From the NCBI RefSeq assembly GCF_018257515.1, contig NZ_JAERJR010000001.1, positions 62,001-126,000 of the forward strand: a stretch of 64,000 bases of DNA, read 5' to 3'. Shown here in pieces: positions 57,982-64,000 of this stretch (position 1 is the first letter of the stretch; each line of letters opens with the position of its first letter). The DNA is from Tatumella sp. JGM118 (GTDB lineage Bacteria; Pseudomonadota; Gammaproteobacteria; Enterobacterales; Enterobacteriaceae). A program made the translations under genes and the position numbers. Under the pieces are notes generated by a model. It did no database searches and had not been told where the DNA came from. It worked only from the letters and a program-made list of their open reading frames with translations.

Positions 57982-58603
57982 ATTTATTGTCATTGAAGGT
58001 CTGGAGGGTGCGGGCAAAACCACGGCCCGTGATCTTCTGGTGGAGGTTCTTCGCCAGCATGGTGTGACAGATATTGTTTTTACCCGGGAACCCGGCGGAA
58101 CCCCGCTGGCGGAAGCCTTAAGGACACTGATTAAAGAAGGGGTTACCGGTGAAGATATTACAGATAAGGCAGAATTGCTGATGCTGTATGCTGCACGGGT
58201 ACAACTGGTCGATACCATCATTAAACCTGCGCTGGCACGCGGCGCCTGGGTGATCGGTGACCGGCATGATCTCTCTTCGCAGGCCTACCAGGGAGGCGGC
58301 CGGGGGTTTGACCCGGCGCTGATGGCTAGCCTGCGTCAGACCGTACTCGGCGATTTTGCTCCGGATCTGACGCTGTATCTGGATGTCGCCCCGGAAACGG
58401 GTCTGCAGCGGGCGCGTAGCCGCGGTGCGCTGGATCGTATTGAACAGGAATCGCTGGATTTCTTCCATCGCACCCGTGCGCGTTATCAGCAACTTGCCGC
58501 CCTGGACCCGTCGATCCTGACGGTCGATGCCAACGGTACGCCGCAACAGGTCAGTGAGGCATTACGCCAGACCCTGACCCGCTGGCTGTCGGAACAAAAC
58601 TGA
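57971..58603 (+). CDS. tmk: Thymidylate kinase
   Basis: A 210-residue kinase that makes dTDP from dTMP. The P-loop is '[14 protein letters not shown]', followed by '[15 protein letters not shown]', and '[19 protein letters not shown]' is the LID-side motif as in E. coli. ATG 57971 lies inside the end of mltG, and the stop overlaps the holB start. The longer frame from 57737 runs through mltG and is a shadow. Confidence 0.97.
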   Translation: MKNKFIVIEGLEGAGKTTARDLLVEVLRQHGVTDIVFTREPGGTPLAEALRTLIKEGVTGEDITDKAELLMLYAARVQLVDTIIKPALARGAWVIGDRHDLSSQAYQGGGRGFDPALMASLRQTVLGDFAPDLTLYLDVAPETGLQRARSRGALDRIEQESLDFFHRTRARYQQLAALDPSILTVDANGTPQQVSEALRQTLTRWLSEQN

Positions 58604-59592
58604 TGCAATGGTATCCGTGGCTGAATGCCCCTTATAAGCAGGTGATCACCCGTTGTCAGGCCGGGCGGGGGCATCATGCATTGCTGATACAGTCATTGCC
58701 TGGTATGGGTGATGACGCGCTGGTCTGGGGGATCTCACGCTGGCTGATGTGTACAGCGCCTGATGGCATCAAAAGCTGCGGTCACTGTCATGGATGTCAG
58801 TTAATGCTGGCCCGTAACCATCCTGACTGGTACTCGCTGGCGGTGGAAAAAGGGAAGTCATCGCTGGGGGTGGATGCTATCCGTCAGGTGACCGACAAAC
58901 TTTACCATTTTGCTCAGCAGGGTGGGGCGAAGGTGATCCATATTCCGGATGCGGCCCGGCTGACCGGGGCTGCGGCGAATGCCCTGTTAAAGACGCTGGA
59001 GGAACCACCGGCAGATTGCTGGTTTTTCCTGGGAACGCATCAGCCGTCTGCGCTACCGGCCACGCTGCGAAGCCGCTGTATGACACTACATCTGCCGATC
59101 CCTGCAGAACAACAGAGCCTGCACTGGCTGAGTTCACAGGTGCAGGCAGATCCCGCGGCCATCACCACGGCATTGAGACTGGCAGCCGGGGCACCTGCCG
59201 CCGCGCTGGAATTTCTGAACGGTGAGCTGCAGCCCCGGCGTCTGCAATTCTGTCAGACGCTGTCCGGGGCTATCCCGGACGACAGCTTGTCTCTGTTACC
59301 CCAGCTGAGCCAGGACGATGTTGCCCTGCGCCTGCACTGGCTGATGAGCCTGCTACTGGACTGCATGAAATATCAGCAGAACAGTCTGCAATGGATGACA
59401 AATACTGACCAGCAGGCCCTGATTGCCCGGCTGGCCAGCGTGATTTCTTTGCCGGCCCTGCATCAGAGCCTGGCACTCTGGAAGCAGTGTCGCCACCGTA
59501 TTCTGGAAACCCCGGCGGTTAACCACGAGTTATTAATCACAGAAGCGCTGCTGGACTGGGAACAATTGTTCCTCCCGTCGCGCCCTGGTTGA
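58603..59592 (+). CDS. holB: DNA polymerase III delta-prime subunit
   Basis: A 329-residue subunit of the sliding-clamp loader. 'GRGHHALLIQSLPGMGDDAL' is the degenerate nucleotide site, the zinc module Cys residues are in 'MCTAPDGIKSCGHCHGCQL', and 'ALLKTLEEPPADCWFFLGTH' contains the SRC-type region that ends 'TLRSRC'. It matches E. coli HolB. ATG 58603 overlaps the tmk stop (TGATG). Confidence 0.96.
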   Translation: MQWYPWLNAPYKQVITRCQAGRGHHALLIQSLPGMGDDALVWGISRWLMCTAPDGIKSCGHCHGCQLMLARNHPDWYSLAVEKGKSSLGVDAIRQVTDKLYHFAQQGGAKVIHIPDAARLTGAAANALLKTLEEPPADCWFFLGTHQPSALPATLRSRCMTLHLPIPAEQQSLHWLSSQVQADPAAITTALRLAAGAPAAALEFLNGELQPRRLQFCQTLSGAIPDDSLSLLPQLSQDDVALRLHWLMSLLLDCMKYQQNSLQWMTNTDQQALIARLASVISLPALHQSLALWKQCRHRILETPAVNHELLITEALLDWEQLFLPSRPG

Positions 59593-59610
59593 ATGTTCAG
59601 AGAGTAATAT

Positions 59611-60411
59611 ATGTTTTTAGTCGATTCACATTGCCATCTTGATTGCCTGGATTATGAAAAAGATCACAGTTCTCTGGATGACGTTATCCGTAAAGCCGCA
59701 GAGCGCGATGTTCGTTTTATGCTGGCGGTGGCCACCACTCTGGACGGATTCAGCCGTCTGAAATCCTTCGTCGGCGACCGGCCCGACGTGGCATTTTCCT
59801 GCGGGGTACACCCGCTGAATATGGATCCCCTGTGCGATCCGCAACGTCTGGCCTCACTGGCCGCTGACCCGCAGGTGATAGCCCTCGGTGAGACCGGGCT
59901 GGATTACTTCTATGAGAAAGAGGCGGAGCAGCAGCGTCAGCAGCAGATTGCTTTCCGTCACCACATCCGTATCGGACGTCAGCTGAATAAGCCGGTAATT
60001 GTGCATACCCGCGATGCCCGGGAAGATACTCTGGCACTGCTGAAAGAAGAGAAAGTGGAAGAGTGCGGCGGGGTGCTGCACTGCTTTACGGAAGATAAAG
60101 AGACCGCCGCCAGATTACTGGATATGGGGTTCTATATCTCCTTCTCGGGAATTATCACGTTCCGTAATGCCGAACAGATACGTGAAGCCGCACGCTATGT
60201 CCCTCTGGACAGAATTCTGGTGGAAACCGACTCTCCTTATCTGGCCCCGGTTCCGCATCGTGGCAAGCAGAATCAGCCAGCCTTCACCCGTGATGTGGCC
60301 GACTTTGTGGCGGAACTGAAAGGTGTGGATACAGAAACGCTGGCCCGCCAGACCACCGAAAACTTCTCCCGACTGTTCCATACTCCGGTCGGCAACCGCC
60401 ACGACGGATAA
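59611..60411 (+). CDS. ycfH: TatD-family metal-dependent hydrolase YcfH
   Basis: A 266-residue TIM-barrel hydrolase of the TatD family. Metal ligands are seen in 'VDSHCHLDCLDYE', 'ALGETGLDYFYE', 'VIVHTRDARED', 'LHCFTED' and 'LVETDSPYLAPVPHRG'. TatD relatives act as DNases or D-aminoacyl-tRNA-like hydrolases; the role of YcfH is not settled. It follows holB by 18 bases and is the last gene of this operon. ptsG, the next gene in E. coli, is absent. Confidence 0.95.
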   Translation: MFLVDSHCHLDCLDYEKDHSSLDDVIRKAAERDVRFMLAVATTLDGFSRLKSFVGDRPDVAFSCGVHPLNMDPLCDPQRLASLAADPQVIALGETGLDYFYEKEAEQQRQQQIAFRHHIRIGRQLNKPVIVHTRDAREDTLALLKEEKVEECGGVLHCFTEDKETAARLLDMGFYISFSGIITFRNAEQIREAARYVPLDRILVETDSPYLAPVPHRGKQNQPAFTRDVADFVAELKGVDTETLARQTTENFSRLFHTPVGNRHDG

Positions 60412-60812
60412 CGGCAGTCACACCGGGGACAGCACCCGGGAGCGTCGGGGCCTCTGCGCCCGGGTCAGCCTGCCGATATGCGGGGAGGCTGGTCACCGTC
60501 CCCCGGGGAGTTCAGCGGGTTCCGTGACGCGTCCGGGGAGCAAAAGTTAGCCTGAACCTGGATAGCGGACTACGCTAAAGAGGTTATTGAGATCTCTCCG
60601 GAGGCCAGCAGTGGCACGGTACATGTCCCTGCTGAAGCGGAATCGCCACGTCAGCCCGTACTTTCCGGACGGGCGACGCCCGGATTTTTATGGCTTTCCT
60701 GCAAATAAATAATGTAAAGTCAGGTAACTACTCACACTTAGTCTTATACAGTATGTTGTTTACTGTGGGTGTTTCGCCAGCAGCGAACACCGGATAATCA
60801 GGAAACCGATGG
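60412..60812. other. 401-base interval where ptsG and fhuE lie in E. coli
   Basis: No recognisable gene or remnant. A frame from about 60566 to 60708 stays open without a start codon or known similarity. A hairpin (arms TCCGG and CCGGA) followed by five Ts lies at 60664-60687. The AT-rich part 60690-60790 should hold the hinT promoter. Confidence 0.5.
60664..60687 (+). terminator. Candidate intrinsic terminator before hinT
   Basis: TCCGG and CCGGA arms, with GGGC/GCCC able to pair alternatively inside, are followed by TTTTT. It could end read-through from the holB-ycfH operon about 250 bases upstream. Confidence 0.5.
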
Positions 60813-61163
60813 ATGGCCGAAGAAACTATTTTCAGTAAGATTATTCGCCGTGAAATACCGGCAGATGTGGTGTATCAGGATGAACTGGTGACGGCATTTC
60901 GCGATATTTCACCTCAGGCACCGACCCATATTCTCATTATCCCTAATCAGCTGATCCCGACCGTGAATGACCTCACGACAGAGCATGAGCCGGCACTGGG
61001 ACGGATGATGACGGTTGCCGCCGGAATTGCAAAACAGGAAGGGATTGATGAAGACGGCTACCGTTTGATTATCAATTGTAACCGCCATGGTGGCCAGGAA
61101 GTTTATCATATCCATATGCACCTGGTCGGTGGTCGTGTACTGGGACCGATGCTATCCCGGTAA
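60813..61163 (+). CDS. hinT: Purine nucleoside phosphoramidase HinT
   Basis: A 116-residue HIT-family enzyme that hydrolyses nucleoside 5'-phosphoramidates such as AMP-lysine. The motif HIHMHLVGG near the C-terminus carries the catalytic His residues, and '[19 protein letters not shown]' is the N-terminal sign. It matches E. coli HinT. It heads a compact set with ycfL, lpoB and thiK. Confidence 0.97.
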   Translation: MAEETIFSKIIRREIPADVVYQDELVTAFRDISPQAPTHILIIPNQLIPTVNDLTTEHEPALGRMMTVAAGIAKQEGIDEDGYRLIINCNRHGGQEVYHIHMHLVGGRVLGPMLSR

Positions 61164-61180
61164 TGATTCGGAGAGACCCT

Positions 61181-61549
61181 ATGCGAGCGGTTTTATCTGC
61201 ACTGCCACTGTTGCTGTTATTAACCGCCTGCAGCGGTCATCAGCCACAGATCAGTATTTCACAGCCGCTGGTGATGGAAGCCGATGTCTTGTCAGCCGGT
61301 ATCACCACTGACGGGCCGACCCTGAGCAGTGAAAGCGGGCAGCAAAAAGCCAGTGTCATACTCTATAATGATCGTGACGTTCCGGTCACTCTGCACTATC
61401 GTTACTTCTGGTACGATGACAAAGGCCTGGAAATTTTACCGGAACAACCGGCAGAAACTATTGTGGTGCCCGCGCATCAGAATCGTCAGGCTGTTTCATG
61501 GTCAGGTAACCTGAGTGCCAGCCAGGTCCGTGTGTCTCTTTATCTCTGA
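61181..61549 (+). CDS. ycfL: YcfL family lipoprotein
   Basis: A 122-residue lipoprotein precursor with lipobox 'LLTAC' and a C-terminal domain of the DUF1425 type ('RDVPVTLHYRYFWYDDKGLE'). The function is unknown; it accompanies lpoB in enterobacteria. ATG 61181 is chosen because GGAGAG lies at the right distance; an ATG at 61163 overlaps the hinT stop. Confidence 0.92.
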   Translation: MRAVLSALPLLLLLTACSGHQPQISISQPLVMEADVLSAGITTDGPTLSSESGQQKASVILYNDRDVPVTLHYRYFWYDDKGLEILPEQPAETIVVPAHQNRQAVSWSGNLSASQVRVSLYL

Positions 61550-61559
61550 GGATGTTCAA

Positions 61560-62186
61560 GTGATTCGCAGCATAAAATTCAGCAGTCCGTTATTATTTGC
61601 CTTTGTTCTGTCCGGGTGTGTCATCAATCAGACGCAGAAACCTGCACCGGTAGAGCCGGCACAGCCTGCGACTCCAGTGCCGCAACAGACGCAACAGCCT
61701 ATCCAGGCACCGCCGACACCTCCACAGATCACACAGCCACAACCGCAGGAAGTGCCTCAGCCACCAAAGCTACAGAGCATCAACTGGCAGAACAGCGTTC
61801 AGCCGCTGGTCAGCAGTATGATGAATACCCCGGGCATCACCCCCGGCAGCGTATTGCTGGTGGATCGCCTGAAGAACAGCACCAATGGCTCGATTCAGAG
61901 CGACAATGCTGATCTGGCCATTAATCAGGCGCTGAGCAATAACAGCAAGTTTACGCTGGTCACCACAGCGCAGCTGAACCAGGCTAAACAGGCACTGGGG
62001 CTTTCGCCGCAGGACAGCCTCAACTCGCGCAGTAAAGCGATTGGCCTGGCGCGTAACCTGAATGCGCAATATGTGCTTTACAGCACGGCACGCGGGGATG
62101 CCAAATCGCCTAAACTGCAGATGCAGCTCATGCTGGTACAGACCGGTGAGATTGTCTGGAGCGGCAGTGGCAACGCCGTCAATTGA
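61560..62186 (+). CDS. lpoB: Penicillin-binding protein activator LpoB
   Basis: A 208-residue outer-membrane lipoprotein that reaches through the periplasm to stimulate PBP1B. The lipobox is 'LSGC', followed by a Pro/Gln-rich, unfolded stretch at about residues 25-72 and the globular domain ('GSVLLVDRLKNSTNGSIQSD', 'QMQLMLVQTGEIVWSG'), as in E. coli LpoB. The start is GTG 61560 with GAGGA eight bases before it; the frame from 61515 overlaps ycfL. Confidence 0.95.
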   Translation: MIRSIKFSSPLLFAFVLSGCVINQTQKPAPVEPAQPATPVPQQTQQPIQAPPTPPQITQPQPQEVPQPPKLQSINWQNSVQPLVSSMMNTPGITPGSVLLVDRLKNSTNGSIQSDNADLAINQALSNNSKFTLVTTAQLNQAKQALGLSPQDSLNSRSKAIGLARNLNAQYVLYSTARGDAKSPKLQMQLMLVQTGEIVWSGSGNAVN

Positions 62187-62994
62187 TCCCTCGCTGGCAG
62201 CGCTGCTTCGTCAACATCACCCGGCCGGTCTCTCTGCCGGGTGTTTTTTATCCCTTCCCGGGCTGAGCGGTCAGTCGGTTAAAATCACGCTTCCCGACGC
62301 GACGCTGGTGGCCCGGCAGCAGCCGCGCCCGCCTTTGCCGTTTGTCGACCGCCGGCGTGAATACCGGGTGCTGAAAAAACTGGCCGCCGGACATCTGGTA
62401 CTGCCGCCGCTGGCGGCTGACCGGCACTGGTTAGTACAACCCTGGCAAACCGGGGAAGAGCTATCGCCGCAGACCTTCTCTGAACACTCTTACGGGATCA
62501 CGGCACAGCTTATCCGCTTACATCACCAGCCACTCACCGGTTACCGGCTCTCTGTAACTTCGCTTCTGGAACAGTACTGGCTGCTGTGCCGTGAGCACCA
62601 TATTCACTGGCTCCGTCACTGGCGACGCCTGCGACAACGGGGAGAACCTGCGCCGTTGCGCCTCGCGCCGGTGCATATGGACCTCCACGCCGGGAATGTG
62701 GTGCAGGGGAGTGACGGGTATCGTTTTATCGACTGGGAATATACCGCCGACGGTGATATTGCGGTTGATCTGGCCATCATTTCCATGAATGATCCGCAAC
62801 ATGCATCACACTGGATAGCCTGTTATGCCCGCCAGTCAGGGATCTCTTCTCAACGGTTAGCCCGGCAGGTCGGTCACTGGCGGCCGTGGCTCAGCCTGCT
62901 GGCCGCCTGCTGGTATCAGTTACGGGCAGAGCAGACAGAACACCCGCAACTCAGGCAGCTCGCCCGTCAGAGCTGGCAGACGCTCTCATTTTAA
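62167..62994 (+). CDS. thiK: Thiamine kinase
   Basis: A 275-residue kinase of the aminoglycoside phosphotransferase-like fold that phosphorylates thiamine for salvage. The catalytic loop is '[20 protein letters not shown]' and the metal-binding Asp is in '[17 protein letters not shown]'. It resembles E. coli ThiK in position and motifs; overall identity is modest. GTG 62167 with GGAG five bases upstream overlaps the lpoB end by 20 bases and is the best start. Confidence 0.9.
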   Translation: MATPSIDPSLAALLRQHHPAGLSAGCFLSLPGLSGQSVKITLPDATLVARQQPRPPLPFVDRRREYRVLKKLAAGHLVLPPLAADRHWLVQPWQTGEELSPQTFSEHSYGITAQLIRLHHQPLTGYRLSVTSLLEQYWLLCREHHIHWLRHWRRLRQRGEPAPLRLAPVHMDLHAGNVVQGSDGYRFIDWEYTADGDIAVDLAIISMNDPQHASHWIACYARQSGISSQRLARQVGHWRPWLSLLAACWYQLRAEQTEHPQLRQLARQSWQTLSF

Positions 62995-63029
62995 ATCAAG
63001 ACTATTGCGCACGGATTAGGAAAAGTATT

Positions 63030-64000
63030 ATGACAACTTCATTGCCCGGACCACTGATGCTGGATGTGGAAGGCTACGAACTCGACCGCGAAGAGTGCGA
63101 GTTGCTGCAGCATCCGCTGACCGGCGGCGTGATCCTGTTCAGCCGTAACTACCACTCTCCGGACCAGCTGGCTGAACTGGTTCGCCAGATCCGTGCCGCG
63201 TCCCATACCCGGCTGGTGATCGCCGTGGACCAGGAAGGCGGGCGCGTCCAGCGTTTCCGCGAAGGCTTCACGCAACTGCCGGCCATGCAGTCGTTTTCGG
63301 CGCTGAGTGAAAATGAGCACCAGGCCGGTCAGCTGGCAAAAGAAGCGGGCTGGCAGATGGCTTCGGAAATGACGGCGATGGATATCGATATCAGCTTTGC
63401 GCCGGTCCTGGATATCGGCCATATCAGTGCGGCGATCGGTGACCGTTCGTTTCATGACAACCCGCAGATAGCCCTGTCAGTGGCCGAACAGTTTATTGCC
63501 GGTATGCACGACGCCGGCATGAAAACCACCGGCAAGCACTTCCCGGGGCATGGGGCCGTACAGGCCGATTCACACAAAGAAACGCCGATCGATTTACGGG
63601 ATGAAAAAACCTTACGTGAACACGATATGGCGATCTTCAGCCAGCTTATCCGCCGTCAGGGGCTGGATGCTGTCATGCCCGCCCATGTCATCTATCCGGC
63701 CGTGGATCCGCAACCGGCTTCCGGCTCATCGTACTGGCTGAAAACCGTTCTGCGTCAGGAGCTGGGCTTTGCCGGTGTTATCTTCTCTGATGATCTGTCG
63801 ATGGAAGGGGCAGCAGTGATGGGCTCTTACCCTGAAAGGGCGCAGCAATCACTGACCGCCGGGTGTGATGTTATCCTGGTCTGTAATCATCGTGCCGGGG
63901 CCGTTGAAGTCCTCGACCGCCTGCCACACACTACGGCCGAACGTCTGACCCGCCTGTTCCACCGCGGCACACCCGGCTACGCCAGCCTGCAACAGCAATC
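63030..64000 (+). CDS. nagZ: Beta-N-acetylhexosaminidase NagZ, 3' end cut by the window
   Basis: The frame opens at ATG 63030 and stays open to the window end (323 codons; the family length is about 341). It is a cytoplasmic GH3 enzyme that removes N-acetylglucosamine from recycled muropeptides. '[20 protein letters not shown]', '[19 protein letters not shown]' (catalytic His loop) and the nucleophile Asp in '[14 protein letters not shown]' match E. coli NagZ. TTAGGAAAAG precedes the start. In many enterobacteria it affects AmpC induction through cell-wall signals. Confidence 0.96.
   Translation, partial: MTTSLPGPLMLDVEGYELDREECELLQHPLTGGVILFSRNYHSPDQLAELVRQIRAASHTRLVIAVDQEGGRVQRFREGFTQLPAMQSFSALSENEHQAGQLAKEAGWQMASEMTAMDIDISFAPVLDIGHISAAIGDRSFHDNPQIALSVAEQFIAGMHDAGMKTTGKHFPGHGAVQADSHKETPIDLRDEKTLREHDMAIFSQLIRRQGLDAVMPAHVIYPAVDPQPASGSSYWLKTVLRQELGFAGVIFSDDLSMEGAAVMGSYPERAQQSLTAGCDVILVCNHRAGAVEVLDRLPHTTAERLTRLFHRGTPGYASLQQQ

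Overview
The window is a chromosomal segment of an enterobacterium. Gene order from mdoC to nagZ follows the 24-25 minute region of Escherichia coli: mdoCGH, yceK, mysB, lpxL, trhO, solA, bssS, pyrC, yceB, rimJ, murJ, the flg cluster, rne, rluC, yceF, yceD-rpmF-plsX-fabHDG-acpP-fabF-pabC-mltG-tmk-holB-ycfH, and hinT-ycfL-lpoB-thiK-nagZ. Protein divergence from E. coli is moderate. Several genes usual in this order are absent (mdtG, yceI/yceJ, dinI, grxB, mdtH, yceH, mviM, ptsG, fhuE). The left end carries a membrane sugar-acid dehydrogenase of the FAD/cytochrome c type. Together these suggest an Erwiniaceae-like organism, perhaps Tatumella or a Pantoea relative; the genus is an inference.

Left region (1-13,100), accessory metabolism: a GntR regulator divergent from an NCS1 permease with a perfect palindrome between them; a 2-oxoglutarate/Fe(II) oxygenase; two divergent MFS transporters; a Tat-type cupin protein followed by an exported Rossmann protein; a P-loop kinase-like protein; and a three-subunit dehydrogenase (small Tat subunit, GMC flavoprotein, triheme cytochrome c). 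Next comes a 925-base gene-free interval with two nearly identical direct repeats.

Middle (13,100-31,800), cell envelope and housekeeping: a SulP transporter, osmoregulated periplasmic glucan synthesis (mdoC divergent from mdoGH), yceK, mysB, lipid A acyltransferase lpxL, tRNA hydroxylase trhO, a Tat-exported phosphoesterase, solA, bssS, pyrC, yceB, rimJ and the lipid II flippase murJ.

Flagellar cluster (32,500-44,060): flgAMN on the minus strand and flgBCDEFGHIJ then flgKL on the plus strand, encoding rod, hook, rings, caps and junction proteins plus the anti-sigma factor FlgM. The sequence shows a FlhDC-like box between flgA and flgB, a very good sigma-28 promoter before flgM, and a weaker one before flgK. 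A 715-base gap with a tandem repeat separates murJ from flgN.

Right region (44,095-64,000), RNA and lipid metabolism: rne, with a long leader and an eight-unit 18-base repeat in the scaffold domain; rluC; yceF; the ribosomal protein/fatty acid operon running through pabC, mltG, tmk, holB and ycfH; then hinT, two lipoprotein genes, thiK and nagZ, which is cut by the window end. I saw no rRNA or tRNA gene, insertion sequence, prophage or CRISPR array, and no clearly new multi-gene system. The most unusual items are the repeats, the repeat within RNase E, the exported cupin/Rossmann pair and the near-leaderless yceD promoter.
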